A stretch of 64,000 nt of DNA from Ignelater luminosus (Eukaryota; Arthropoda; Insecta; Coleoptera; Elateridae): positions 1 to 64,000 of the forward strand of contig VTPC01006119.1 in NCBI GenBank assembly GCA_011009095.1, read 5' to 3'. The notes beneath the pieces were generated by a model. The model had not been told where the DNA came from. It searched no databases and worked only from the letters and a program-made list of their open reading frames with translations. The translations under genes were made by a program, and so were the position numbers. Shown here one piece after another: positions 43,900 through 56,235 of this stretch. The number at the start of each line of letters is the position of its first letter. The first letter of the stretch is position 1.

Positions 43900-46365
43900 A
43901 GGATCCTGACTGTAACTATAAAAGAGAAGACAGCGAGGTAGCATATGGTGCAAATGAGGTTGAGCAGGCTGACGCCAAAGACTCCTTTCATGAGATTCTT
44001 TAGAAAACCTTTGAGTTATTAAGAAAAAATGTAATTCTGATGGGGACCTTCAATGCCAGAGTTGACTGTGATCCCAGAGAATACCTCGGCGTTTTAGTAC
44101 CTCACCGGAATAATAATGGTACGCATCTGCTTCATTTCTGTTTTGCAAATGGTGGGTAATATTAATCTTAAGGTTCTCCCATAAAAGTATACACAAATAT
44201 ACAACCGTTGAGCCAGGTAGAAATGAGAAATCAATAATGGACTATATTATAGTACCCAAACATGCAGCTTGATTTGTTAGGGACACTCCTATTCTACGAG
44301 ATGCGAAAATTGGTAGCGCTCGCCACCTGCTTGTGGCAACAAGAAGAGTAGATTGAAACCTGAAGAATTCAAATCGGAAAAGTTCAAGATCAAAGAAAGA
44401 AAAAGTTTGCTCTTATAAATTGAAAGAAGATGAAACACGGAAACTGTATCAGTCTCTGTTTACACAGAAAGCTGCAGAAATACCAGGCTGGGAGCAGGAG
44501 ATGGACTTAGAAACTGTTTGGGGGACTTCTAGAGAGGTAATTAGGGCAACGGCCTATTGGTGGAAAGAAAAGGAAAGCAACACGCTGGTGGACAGAAGAG
44601 CTGAAATTAAAGGTGGCGACAAAGAAGGAAAAGACTGTAAAAAGCTATAACACCTGCAAGCTACAAAGGTATAAAGCAAAAGTGAAAAAGGCTGCGAAGC
44701 AGAAGTCTTAGGAATAGTTTGGGCAAATTTTGGAGGACAACGCGACAAACAATCAAAAACTGTTCTATAAGGTTTTCAAAAATATGCGCGCTAATAAAGA
44801 TAACTGCCTTCTTAAATTTATTAAAGGTAAAAATGGAAACATTTTTACTAAATCGACCTAAATATGAAGAGGTGGCGCTAATATTTCTGTGACCTTCTGA
44901 ATAGGGAGAGTGAGCCACAGATTGAAGGGGAAACAACCAGGGGAACAATCGGGGAATGCGGAAATGGAGCCTCTAAGCCTTGATGAGTTTCTACAATCGA
45001 TATCGAGAGTAAAACTGAGAAAGGTGATGATGGATTAACTCCCGAAATGATCAAGTTTATGGGAGGGGTGGCAGAGAAAATGCTCCACAGAGTTTGTGTG
45101 CTTGCCTGGGAGACTTGCACTGTCCCCAAAGATTGGGAACTGTCTGTTATAGTTCCTCTGTTCAAGAAGGGCGATAAGAGGATATGTAAAACTCACCGTG
45201 GTATATTCCTACTTAGCGTCTAGGGTAAGATTTACGGTAGAATACTGGAAATGAAATTACGGGTCCATGTAATTAATAAAAAAGAGAGACTGGAAGAAGC
45301 GCAGTGTGGCTTTAGACCAAACAGAGGGACCCAAGATACTTTTTTCGTCGTAAGGCATTGAGTATGGGAGGGATTTGCACCTCTGCTTTATTGACATAGT
45401 AAAGGCTCTTGACAGGGTGCCATGGAAGTTAATCTGGAACGCTCTTGATAGATTTGATGTTTCACGAAACCTAACCAGAAGGGCGAAAGCTTTTATAAAG
45501 GAGCATAGTAAGGACTTACCACTGTTCCTTCTCAGGATTCAGTATCAAGGCAGGTTTTAGGCAGGGAGAAATTCTTAGTCATCATTTGGCCTGCGAAGAC
45601 CTGCAGGGGATTTACATAAATTAGGGAATTATGGAACTGGAAACTGAACCCTCTCTTCATTAATTCTCCTTATACTATATGCCGATGATGTGGTTCTCCA
45701 AGACTTCAGTTCAATCTAAATCTTCTACTGATGGCTTTCCAGCAGCTTGGCTTAGCTATCAGCCGTGACAAGACTAAAACTATGGTGATATCAAGAGAAC
45801 AAGACCATCACAGTGTGAAAGCTTATGGAGAGATACTGGAACAGGTTCATGAGTTGAAATATCTCAAAGTAATGATAAGTGAAAATGAGAAACTTACTCA
45901 AGAACTAAGCAACTGAGTGAACAGACTAAGATGACAGTTTTCAGGTTTACCTACGTCCCGATTTTCACTTTTGGTAACAAGAGCTGGGTCATGAATAACA
46001 AGGTAGAAATCAGGGTCTAGGCTGCAGAAGTAAGCTACCTGAGTGGGATAGCTGTGGAAGACCAGAAGGAACAGAATCAGGTACACGTACATCAGAGCGT
46101 CCCTTGCAACAGAGTCGCTGATAGACCGGGTTAAGTCCTCTCAGCTAAAGTAGATTGGCCACGCTCAGAGCATGCCCGCCTCTAGGCACCCGCTACAGGC
46201 ATTAAAGGCAAGGTGAGAGAGAGGAAAACTGCCCGTAGAGAAAAAAACCTGCACTTGGTGGCACTAGCTGCCTCGGAACCTTGCAGGATGGAAACGCTTT
46301 TGCCAACACTCTATATCAGTTGGTAGATGAGGGCAAGACTTAGTAAGTAAGCAAGCAAGAATTTG
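43900..46365 (+). mobile_element. LINE with endonuclease, RT and (TAAG)n-type tail
   Basis: Plus-strand non-LTR retrotransposon. Endonuclease: 'NVILMGTFNARVDCDPREYL' (about 44030-44090), normally G-D-F-N-A-x-V, so the Asp is replaced by Thr; then 'NNNGTHLLHFCFANGG'. RT: 'GDDGLTPEMIKFMGG' (about 45022-45068), 'WELSVIVPLFKKGDKRICKT' (about 45135-45193), 'AQCGFRPNRGTQDTFFVVRH' (about 45300-45360), 'LHLCFIDIVKALDRVPWKLI' (about 45375-45435), catalytic Y-A-D-D intact at 45678-45689 and 'AISRDKTKTMVISRE' (about 45757-45800). The C-terminus and 3' end run to 'TTAGTAAGTAAGCAAGCAAG' at about 46341-46360, like the (TAAG)n tails at 16.2 kb. Stops and frameshifts are frequent. Confidence 0.85.
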
Positions 46366-48621
46366 TTCCTAAGAAAATAAAAGAGATGATGTTTGCGTAT
46401 TGGCACTGAAAAGACCGATCGTGAAGTAACAGAAGGCTAATCTTAATTGAAGAAATTTGGAAATGAAGGTTAGCTGTCTTAATGTTCAAAATTTACTTAG
46501 ATTCAATTGTCGCCATTTCAAACCCAAGAATCACTACCATAATGAGACCTTTAACATATAATAAAATTTTAAGTTAAAGCACCATCGTTACTAAATCTTT
46601 TTGACTTTTATACCTCAGTCTATGCGAATTAAAGGACTAAAACGAAAAGGCAAGAGCTTCTTTGCTAAGGCTTAGTGGGTAGACATTTCAAAAGACAAAC
46701 AAAACTCAAGTGATATTTAGATCAGAAAAGAAACTTTTTTGAGATCTACTTCTACACCTTATCTTCTGCAAACAACCTAGAGGTCGTCCGATTTGAAGTG
46801 ATGGATATTCCGCGCGTACGTTTCGTGTCCGAGGGAGAACTTTCTCATAGGCGGCCGCGAGAAGCTTTGGAACCTGGCTCAGCTGCAATGAAAACATAAT
46901 GTTATAGAAAAGGGATAAAGTGTGAAGAAAGAATCTTCACTTGAAAGCCGCCTCTGATTTTATAACATAAACACGTTTTTAAAATTTTTGAAATACGTGA
47001 CTACAGTTAGTTGGTATTTACGTAAATTAACAGCAAATTTTTGTTAAAGGACACATTTTAAAACGTGACACAAAATGTATTTAATAATCTTTGTAAGAAA
47101 TTTCACTAAATTATGGTTCTAATAATTGTAAGTCATTTAAATAGAAATAAAAGAATTATAGAAAAGTATGCAAGTTAGCACAACGATTTAATAGTTAAGG
47201 GGCTAAGAACGAGAAGGCTTGATGTCACTTACAATTAGAGGATCTTGAGAAATTACTTTTCGTGCATAAAGTTTTGGTTTTTCAATGCTGGCAACCACAT
47301 GCTATCCAATTTACTTGCTGCTTTGTTAAAGCAGTACAAGACTAAAAAGGTGCAGGGCTCCTAAAATGGCGGGCGCCTCTCGTTGAGATCTTGGATTGAA
47401 TTGGGTAGAATAGCTCGACGGCTGGATATTGTGTAAGAATATGTACAGTTGAGCAATATTGCATGTGTCATAGTAGATGGAACGGAGGTAATGTTAGAAT
47501 TATTTTTTGAAAATCATAAAATGTATCACTTTAAAAATTTACAAAAAGGAAGCTTTCAAGTTAAGTAAATAATAAAAACTAAACTTAGTAACTGAAAAGT
47601 ACTTAGTAAGTAATCAAACAAACGTTTCATATTATGTATAATTAAAGACGTAACTACAATGTTACACACACAATACCTTAACTTTGGGGCTAAGACCCCG
47701 TTCATTCTGCTAGGAGGGAAGTTTTATACATTTAAAGTTTACTTCCTACTTGCTGTAGGTCAGTACAGTTTATACAGTTGACAGATGGGAATATGAGGCT
47801 CCTTCTTAATCCTTAATCGCTGAATGTTTAATGTGCAAGAAGTTAACCTTCACTGTGTAAACGCAACAGTGAGATTATTAAATAACATTGTTGTAGTTTG
47901 TTACTGTTTAGTTTATTTAGTGAAGTTATTTTTGCATATTAATTAAAGATAATTGAAATGCTACAGGTGACTTTAATTAATATGTACATAAATTTAAGAT
48001 GTCTCTTGTCTCACAAAGTGAAGAAAAATTTAACGTAATATCCTAGTTAATTAAAGTCCATTCTAGTAGTAGGTAATACTACCCTGCAGGTGTACTATGT
48101 GACAACTCTTAAGGTAAATTGTACGTAATGACGTAATCTGTTCGTGACCATAAGGAACAAAATAAATTAGAATTTGTTGGAGTTTTCAATACTACCTACA
48201 ATATTTTTGTATACATGCATTGTTTTGAATGTTGGCGCCAAATGAAGGGTGATTTTTGTTTTTATTATGTTTTGCCAATTGCCCCTAAAATACAGCATTA
48301 GTAGATATAACCTGACACTTAACCTGTTGTTGTTGTTGTAATAATTAAAAAGCCTTTAATAGTGTAATAGTTTATTTGCCTGATGTAAATTACCCGATCG
48401 TTATAAAATATAAATAAAACTATAATAGGTTATGGGCCCAGATTACGTTTCTAAAAGCAAGGTTGAAAAATAAACAATGATCAAATGCTAGAGATGTTTT
48501 CCCTCATTTTTGCGCTGCTTTTGTATGTTAAATAAAAATGAAAGTGCGTTGCTTTGCTTATTCCGTTTTACGAACTTAAAAGTGTTGTGTGTTATTTGTA
48601 TCGAATTGACGGGAAATAACA
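46366..48621. other. AT-rich stretch upstream of the copia element
   Basis: No gene recognised. '(TTG)n', 'TTGTTGTTGTTGTAATAATT', lies at 48327-48347. No segment here matches the sequence downstream of the copia pol gene, so a 5' LTR could not be shown. Confidence 0.5.
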
Positions 48622-49508
48622 ATGGAATTCAAAGCGCAAATTGAAAAATTAGAGGGTGCTACGAATTGGACAAAATGGAAACGTCAGGTAGAATTACTCC
48701 TGATGCATCATGAGGTGCATGACCTCGTCATCGGTGTCCATGCTGCATTTCAAGTAGATGCCGATGATAAAGGAAGAAAGGAGCACAAACAAAAAATAAA
48801 AATCTTTAAAAAGGCGGACGCTTTAGCTCAATTAATATTAGTTGGTAGTATGAACGATGCAAACGTCGAGTTAACACCAACATGTAGAACTTCAAATGAA
48901 ACATGAAATAAACTGCTTTCAGATTATGAACAAAATTCCGGTCAACGTGTAGTTTTTTTGAAGATGTTGCAACACACATAGCCCGGCTTCAGAAGAATTT
49001 CAACGAATGAACTAAAAAGAATTGCAAAGACTGAACTTCCAGATTTTTTATTGATGAGCAGAATTACGTCAACATTGCCAGCTAATTATTTTGAATTCAA
49101 AAGTGTTTGGGAATCAGTTCCTGTAAACGGAAGAACTATAAATTTATTAACGGAGCGTTTGAGATTGATTGAAATGCGTTTACCTTCAAAACAAAATGAA
49201 TCAGCTGCATTGGTGGCTAATTCGGAAAATAAGAAATACTCTGAGAATGAAAATAACCATTTGAAAAATAAACAAAAGTGTTTTAAATGTCGAGGTGCTA
49301 TGCAAAAGACTGTCCAAAACGTAAATCTAGTTCATCTGCTAGTTGTAAAAAGAGTACAAAACCCAGTGGTGAAGCTTTTCTGTATAAAGCTGAAGAGATT
49401 GCAAAATCTGATGTATTAATAGCAAACTCTAGTGCATCAGTGTATATGACAAGTAGGAAGCAATATTTCCTGATCTTCGAGGCCTTTATTGTACCAGAAC
49501 AAGTTTAA
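48622..49508 (+). pseudogene. Copia gag and protease, broken
   Basis: The ATG at 48622 fits the copia gag start ('MEFKAQIEKLEGATNWTKWK', with the typical N-W-x-x-W-K). Gag continues through stops at 48904 and about 48979 to 'RITSTLPANYFEFKSVWESV' (about 49063-49122). The CCHC zinc knuckle near 49280-49320 is split by a frameshift: 'CFKCRG' lies in one frame and 'YAKDCPKRK' in another, so the knuckle His is lost. The protease site reads 'IANSSASVYMTS' (about 49420-49455), where the family has D-S-G-A-S: the catalytic Asp is Asn and Gly is Ser. The protease is therefore catalytically dead. Confidence 0.85.
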
Positions 49509-50487
49509 GTTAGACACAAGAAAAATGATATTGGCTTATGGACACGGCATAATAAATGTTGAGAAGTTTGTAAGAGGTAAATGGATGAAACATCATCTGG
49601 AAAATGTAAGGTATGTACCAGATATTGCCAGAAATCTATTTTCTGTTGGGCAAACTATTAAAAAAGGGAATCATTTCAGAGCTGATCAAAATGGTTGTTT
49701 TTTAGTTAAAGACAGTATTGTTAAAACGACTGGTAAAAGAAGTGCAAAAGGCCTGCATGTTTTAGCAATGCGTATGTGTTTCCCAGAAACAGCTGCCAGA
49801 GTGTTTGTAGCATCAATGCTAGATACAGTGCAACTATGGCACGAACGCCTGTGTCACCAGAACAAACGACACGTTATAAAAATTCTAAAGAAGTATGAAA
49901 TCGAAGTTCAAGAGGGAGAAGAGCCCTGTGAAGGCTGTGTATATGGCAAGCAGCATCGAAACAGTTTCAACGAAAGAAAAAATCGTCCTCAGAACATAGG
50001 CGACCTTATTCATGGTGACGTGTGTGGACCGATGCAGAAAGACTCGGTTGGAGGTGCAAAATTTTTCTTATGCCTTAACGATGACTATTCAAAATATCGA
50101 CGAGAATTTTTCTTGAAAACAAAAACAGAACTGGTAAACTGTCTGAAAGCATTCTTAAATGAAACTGATGCAGCTGGACACACGATCAAAGAATTTCTGT
50201 GCAATGGAGGTAAGAAATTCAATAATAATGATATTCGTTCAGTTTTGGAAATTAAAGGAATCAATTTGAGAGTTGTTATGCCTTACACTTCTGAACAGAG
50301 TGATTGTGTAGAAAGGGAGAATCGCAAATTAGTTGAGAGTGCTAGAACAATGATACACGCTAAGAAATTGCCAATCAAGTTATGTGCAGAAGCTGTAAAT
50401 ACTGAAGCGTATGTTACCAATCGTACAGGTCCATCTGCAGTCAAAGGCAAAACGCCGATACAAAATGTGATCTGTAAAGCAGTATGA
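49489..50487 (+). pseudogene. Copia integrase domain
   Basis: The longest open frame of the window (332 codons). The HHCC zinc-binding N-terminus is preserved: 'LWHERLCHQNKRHVIKILKK' and 'CEGCVYGKQH' (about 49835-49965). In the DDE core the first Asp is kept ('LIHGDVCGPMQKD', about 50010-50045). The second is missing: 'EFLCNGGKKF' (about 50190-50220) stands where relatives have R-x-D-N-G-G-x-E-F. The third, Glu, is kept in 'DCVERENRKLVESARTM' (about 50303-50355). The start codon inside the preceding frame is a frame artefact; the true protein was a gag-pol polyprotein. The frame ends at a TGA at 50485, after which 'HFRVFGRP' continues in another frame. Confidence 0.9.
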
Positions 50488-50642
50488 AAATATTGATCAT
50501 TTTCGAGTGTTTGGTAGGCCTACACGTGCCAAAACCATGTAGGCGTAAATGGGACAAGCAAAGTGTTCCTGGGTATGTAGCAGGATACTGTAGTGAGAAG
50601 GACGGGTACAAACTTTGAAAAGAAACAGAAGATAAAGTTGTA

Positions 50643-51560
50643 TTGTCTCGTGATGTCATCTTCACAAACGAACAAATACTGCAAACGAGCACTGACTTCA
50701 TGATAAAGCCAATAGCAGATACCTCTTACTATGAAAGTTCAATTTCTGATAGTCCAAAAAGAGAATTAGATCTACAAGATGGCAATTCAAATAATATGAC
50801 AGAAAAAAACGAAGGTTTTCGAAAAAGTGAGCGAAGAATTCGAAAACCAAGTTATTTACATGATTATGTTCTGTTGGCTGAGTGTAATGCTCCAGATTCT
50901 TCTTATGACCAAGGCATGGTATCTGAAGGGGCAGAACAGTGGCAAAATGCCAAGAATAAAAAGATGGCATCTTTGCTCGAGAACCAAACATGGGATTTGG
51001 TTGAGTTGCCAGAAGGGAAGAAACCTATTGCAAACAGATGGGTTAAAGGTTGATGGAAGTATAGACCGTTTCAAAGCAAGGCTGATGGCAAAAGGCTGCT
51101 CGCAAAAGTCTGGAGTAGATTATGATGAAACATTTATTCCAGTCGCTCGCTTTGTCACAGTGCGTGCCATCCTAAGCATTGCAGCATTTGAAAAACCCAA
51201 ACGTATGCAGTTTGATGTGAGGACTGCTTTCTTATATGGCAAGCTTCACAGTAAAGTTTTCATAAAACAGTCAGACAGTTATGGAGATGGTACTGGGAAA
51301 GTTTGCAAATTGAATTGAAGTCTTTATGATAAAGCAAGCTTCAAGATGTTGGAACAAACATTTCGTTGACTTTCTGAAGACACAAAGTTTGAAAAACAGT
51401 ACAGCAGATCCATGTTTTTTTGTGAGAATAGAAAATGAAAGGAAGTTGTTGATTGCAATTTACGTAGATGATGTCTGTTAGCTGGAACAGATGAGTTTAT
51501 AAATTAACTACAGAAACAGTTTAAGGTAACTTGGTTTACTCGAGTCCTTTCTTGGGATGC
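50643..51560 (+). pseudogene. Copia reverse transcriptase domain, broken
   Basis: Begins with the linker 'VLSRDVIFTNEQILQ' (50643 on), then 'NQTWDLVELPEGKKPIANRW' (about 50982-51042). After a frame change: 'RFKARLMAKGCSQKSGVDYD' (about 51067-51127), 'QFDVRTAFLYGKL' (about 51208-51246; first catalytic Asp kept). After a stop at 51316 comes a Y-D/G-L-K-Q-A-S-R-C-W-N-like block, and the catalytic 'IAIYVDDVC' with Y-V-D-D at 51461-51472 intact. A frameshift at about 51478 precedes 'LAGTDE'. Motif content is complete, but the frame is not. Confidence 0.88.
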
Positions 51561-52243
51561 AAATTACTGCAGTGGATGATTCGTTCTCTATTAATCAAGC
51601 TACATATACGAAAAGAATTCTGAAAAGGTTCAAAATGCTTGATGCAAATCCAGTATCAACACCCTGTGAAAGAGGAAAACAGAATGAAGAGAATTCATTA
51701 CTGGAAGGCAAGTGTCTATTTCGAGAAGCTGTGGGAAGAATTATGTACCTTGCAGTTGCCACACGTTCAGATATTTCCTATGTTGTTAGTGTGTTATCTG
51801 AAAACTTGTACTGTGCCAAGCTGTCCCACAGGAAAGCTGTGAAGAGGGTGCTGAAATATTTAAAAGGAACAGTCAATTATCGAGTCTTGTATGAAGCTGA
51901 CCAAGAATTCAACGTAGAAGCATTTAGTGATGCAGATTTTGCTGGTGATATTAAAACCAGATGTTCAACAACCGGAATTGTGCGTAAGTGTTCAAGTGCA
52001 GCAATTTCGTGGGCGAGCCAAAAACAAACAAGTGTTGTTCTTTCGACAACAGAAACAAAAGATGTTGCTGCAAGTGAATATGTCAAAGAACTAATGTGGT
52101 TACAAAAACTTTTTCGTTGAGTGATGCAAATGAAAGACTTACCAAGTCTGTATGTTGATAGTGGTAGTGCGATTAAGCTTGTAAAGAATCCTGAGTGGCA
52201 CAAGCGTAAAAATCGAGGTGAAATATCACTTTGTTCACTTTAA
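51557..52243 (+). pseudogene. Copia RNase H domain
   Basis: The 187-codon frame at 51557-52120 starts with the RT-RNase H connection ('YTKRILKRFKMLDANPVSTP') and contains 'GRIMYLAVATRSDISYVVSV' and 'VKRVLKYLKGTVNYRVLYEA'. RNase H catalytic positions: Asp in 'EAFSDADFAGD' (about 51918-51950), Glu in 'VLSTTETKDVAASE' (about 52036-52077) and Asp in 'LYVDSGSAIKLVKNPEWHKR' (about 52149-52208, beyond a TGA at 52118). A one-base frame change then gives 'EVKYHFVHF'. This is the best preserved part of the element together with the integrase. Confidence 0.88.
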
Positions 52244-55097
52244 TAGAATTTCCAAGCTTTCTATTCTTTATTACACTTTTATGTCCGACTTGAAAAGCTG
52301 TCATTTGAAGATTATTAGCTATAAGGTGGTCCTGGGAAAAAAATAAATAAATAAAAATTCATTGCACTTTCCAAAAAGTGTTGACTAGAAATATATATAA
52401 ACTTTTTATTTATATTTTAGATGCAATAGAAGGCAAACCTGATTATTAGCAGAAGTGGAACCTGCCATTACTAACAGTAAGGTTAACTCAAAGTAAGTAG
52501 TAAACTTTCTGTGTGTCTTTCTACTCGAGGCTGCGAGCTAACTAGTTCGGTGTACTCAAAATTATATCATTAGCATAATCATTCTTTATTAGATAGACCT
52601 TTTAAATTTTTCTGCTGTGTATTTTAAATGTTTTTATGTATCCCTTCGGCAACTTATCGTAAAAGGGTTATTTCAAAGACGAAAAGACAATCATTTGATA
52701 TTAAATAAAACAAACTCGAAAATAGCAAAAGGAAGAGAACTTTAAACATCTGTTTTACTTAAAGTATAGCTTAGGGCGTATCTACTCGAAAATTCACGTA
52801 TTACATCTAAATAACAATATAAACTGCGACAAACACGAAACACGGCAGTCACAGTTGAATACAAACAGCAGAAAAAAAACGCTGCTGTATGAAAATAAAT
52901 ACGTAACATGATCATATCTCTAGATGGAAAATTCTATAGTTTTTTACGTTCTAATTTTCTAAATTACGAATACATTAAAACAGGAACGGCTAACTGTTTA
53001 GAAACTTTTTATGGGCACATACAAATCCGCTCTTCCTTCCCACACGAAACTTTTAAATATTAAAGTCTTAAGTTAACTGTACATCATTAAATATTAAACA
53101 GTTCTGTCAAGTTTACAAGTTTCTGTTTGAAATCATTCCCCTTCTAACCAACTAAAGTTCTACTAAATATACCATTAATAAAGATAAAGCAACTTACGCC
53201 ACTTATACTTATGTTCGTTGTTTAAGTGGCGCGAAAGGAAGGCAGAAAATCTAAAACGCTTATTTTAGATTGACGGTAAAGTGCTCTTAGATTATATACT
53301 AGAATGCGATCCGGCATTTTCGTGACGACGTGGCAGTGTGCCATGAAATTAGTCAGGTATGCATCTAAGCACCGAAAGGTTAAAAAGGATATAAAGGTTC
53401 AGGTTACCGGTTTATTTGTCTTCGCTTTAAACCTTTTTTAGGAATGCGGGCCAAAGGGGAAAATTTAGAGAATTTCTTCTATTTGAGGAGCATTATTATA
53501 GTAGTTCTTTCTTTTCTTTATTTCTTTTGATGTGATTCAAATTTCTGTTTAGAATTTTAAATTTGGTATTCCAATTGGAATCGACACTATAACTGACAGC
53601 GGTAGATGAGAATAACCACACCATAAACATTTAGATGAGTTTTATATTGTGTTATGTCTGATGGATGATGAAAATGCAACCAGAATGGTTTTTAAATGAA
53701 AATGTTTGCTGCGTTAGGTCAAGTTACGACATGAAGGATTGCACATTTGATTGAAAAAGTCATGGGAATTAAAACGGCTTCGCTGAATGATTTTTCTGCT
53801 ATTCGTCTGATATTATTTTTGAAATGTTTAAAATTGAATTTGAGAAAATTTCTAATGGATATACGATAGAGCCACAGTTTACTTAAGATTTTCGGAATAT
53901 TCTGGCCCACAGTTTATCATCTTTTGTAAAGCTGTCACTTACATGACGGGTAGGTTAATAATATACACAAAGCGGGGAGTATATCGATATACAGTATGTA
54001 CGTGCATTTGATCTTTCTATAAAAAATATAAACCGATTTGTTAAAATTTCCTCAGCAATTTAACAACATTGACATCTCATTTTCCACATTTTTTACTTCC
54101 TTCAACTTATGAATATTGGAAAATGTGGATTATAAAAGAAATCAATAAATAACTCATTTTCCTTATTTTTTTAGGGGTGAAAGTAGTTATCTGACAAGCA
54201 CATCTACTAAAATGGAAGAGTGAAGATTTTCAAGGTGATAAAATAGGAAATTGCGGTAAAATGTATTTTTGTAATCTGCTAAATTGCGGCGACTGTATCT
54301 TATAATCAAACTTTGTAAATTACTCAATCAAAGCCGCTATAAGCTATTGTTCCGGTGTTTCCCTTGATCTCATAAGATGCTACATCATCCCGCTTTACCG
54401 CCGGATTAATCAGGCTGCTACAGGCGCACAAGAGCCTCTTCAACTCGGATGAAGGAATAAGAAAATTCCTAAGTGGGTTCTGCTGTTCGCAGATTACTAG
54501 ATGTTTTCACATTGATTATTATCTTCCTATACACTATGCATATTTCCGAAAAGAAAACCTTTTATAATTCTTTTTGTTTCTCAACTTTAAAAACTTCTTT
54601 CTTCCTTTTTGTACGCACTTAATCAAGATTCTTTTTATGAAAATAGCTTCGTTTAAAAACGGCTTTTATTGCAAATAAAAAAATTAATTTGCGTCTTATT
54701 TATTTATTTAGGAATTCCTAAGCAATTTTCCTTTATTGTTGGTTTAACGAAAAAGGTAACTAATAAAAAAGGTTCTGCTTTAATATTCAAATCTATTTTA
54801 TAATTCTTCTTGTTTCTTTTGTTTTTAGTAGAAGGCTGGAAATCCTTCAGAAATTAAAAATAATTTTCTTGTTAAAATAATAATGAGTCTTTTTCTTCTT
54901 ATAAGATAAGCTGACGTAACGGTAGGTAGTACGTGTAAACTAAGCTGAGAAAATTCCTTATTTACTTTCTGATTTTCTCTACGTGTTCAGTTAGTTATTT
55001 TCCAAGACTAGATGCAAATTATTATTGATGTTAATAAAACCCTGATGATTCACAGATGGAAAGTCAATTTTTCATTCTATATCTTACCATACAGAAA
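52244..55097. other. AT-rich stretch downstream of copia
   Basis: No gene or LTR recognised. '(AAAT)n' at about 52339-52358. A minus frame at 53719-53910 has no known motif. Confidence 0.5.
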
Positions 55098-55112
55098 TAT
55101 ACCGGGTGTCCT
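55098..55112. repeat. Transposon-terminus-like motif
   Basis: 'TATACCGGGTGTCCTATTTA' (55098 on) is the kind of sequence found at the ends of many insect MITEs and other elements. No partner end was identified, so this is a pointer only. Confidence 0.3.
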
Positions 55113-55429
55113 ATTTACAAATATCGAAATATCTAAGGTTGGAGCTCCTCTAAATTCTGTGAAGGATTTTTAATGAGTTACACTGTCAATGTCTGAGTGT
55201 TAAAATTGTGTTTTACTAAATATCAAATAAATATAAATAAATTCAAACGTACTGCTTAGTTAAATAATTAAATTAAATATGAAATTTGTGTTCAAACGTG
55301 ATCCAGGATGAATAGCATGGATGTCGGTAATTCTTCTTATAAAATTCAAAGGATCACAAGGTTCTCAGTTTAAATTGATTCACAATTAGCAAGGTGCATC
55401 AATGCTAAATTCATCAAAATCCATATCTG

Positions 55430-55678
55430 ATGAGATGTCGATATACGGATTGTTTGAGCAACAATCAGAAACTTGTACGTCAAGAAGCTTTAACCAAAAT
55501 AAATAAACTCGAAGAGGAATTGTTATATTTCCGCAAGATTTATAAATCAGGGGACTTTAGTCCAAAAATATCCAAAGAAGAAGAAATCGTGAATCAAGAA
55601 ATGGCATGGGTGCTACCAAAGTCCACCAAGAAGAAGAGCTCCAAATCGGCAGTTAACTCTGAAGAGACCCAAAGCTAA
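55430..55678 (+). CDS. Jockey ORF1 N-terminal fragment
   Basis: An 82-codon frame, Lys- and Glu-rich, with 'TKINKLEEELLYFRKIYKSG' (likely coiled coil) and 'PKSTKKKSSKSAV'. Its position 350 bp before a gag-type zinc-knuckle frame on the same strand makes it the N-terminal end of the element's ORF1. Confidence 0.5.
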   Translation: MRCRYTDCLSNNQKLVRQEALTKINKLEEELLYFRKIYKSGDFSPKISKEEEIVNQEMAWVLPKSTKKKSSKSAVNSEETQS

Positions 55679-56025
55679 GTGGACAAAAATCAAAAACTCC
55701 CGCCAGTAATTGTGAACAGATGAGATTAAGAATTCTATTGCTAAAGAAAATGTGAAACTCAGGCGATTTGCTTAACCGATCAACAGATCAAAATTAATGT
55801 AAAATAGAGGACACCAACTAAAATCATGACACCAGAAAGCTAACAATGGCACACTTACGAGAATAAGCAGGAAAGGCCCATCAAAGTAAGAAGTCTTCTA
55901 TAGGACTCATTAAGCTTCAACTATTCGTCCTGACATTCGACAAAACGGAAGATATAAAGACAATTTACGAAATACAGTTAATTTGTCATCTGAAAGTTAG
56001 GATAGAGACTCTCAAAGCAAATAAA

Positions 56026-56235
56026 TTGGTGCCTTATTTCAGGAAATGTCAAAGGTATGCACATACCCTTAGATATTGCAGACGAGGCTCAGTGTGCGTC
56101 AAGTGCACTAAAAATCATCTGACAAAAACTGTGTTAAGTCAAAAAATCTTCCCCCTTAAGTGTTCTAACTGTGGTGAGGCACACCCAGCTAACTACAGTG
56201 GTTGTGTTATAGTTATAGCAGCTACAGAAACGTAA
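56026..56235 (+). pseudogene. Jockey ORF1 zinc-knuckle region
   Basis: A 69-codon frame with three gag-like knuckles in tandem. The first, 'KCQRYAHTLRYC', has lost its leading Cys and has Ala where relatives have Gly. The second, 'CVKCTKNHLTKTV', has lost the last Cys. The third, 'CSNCGEAHPANYSGC', is complete. This triple-knuckle arrangement is typical of jockey and I-type ORF1 nucleic-acid-binding proteins. Confidence 0.8.

Larger units (their letters stand above)
48622..52243 (+). mobile_element. Ty1/copia LTR retrotransposon, gag-pol pseudogene
   Basis: Near full-length coding remains in the copia order gag, protease, integrase, RT, RNase H, which sets it apart from Gypsy (integrase last). 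Coding is split by at least eight stops or frameshifts (for example 48904, 48979, 49290s, 50485, 51051, 51316, about 51478). No LTR pair, primer-binding site or polypurine tract was recognised on either side, so the LTRs are lost or too diverged to see. The 3' end, 'VKNPEWHKRK' then '..EVKYHFVHF' after a frame change, falls close to the normal end of pol. Confidence 0.9.

Noticed and set aside
43838..43905. Second tRNA-like SINE head
   Set aside because: The A-box match is fair, but no good B box follows; kept only as a note.
48000..52700. Copia LTRs
   Set aside because: Looked for direct repeats on both sides by eye; none convincing.
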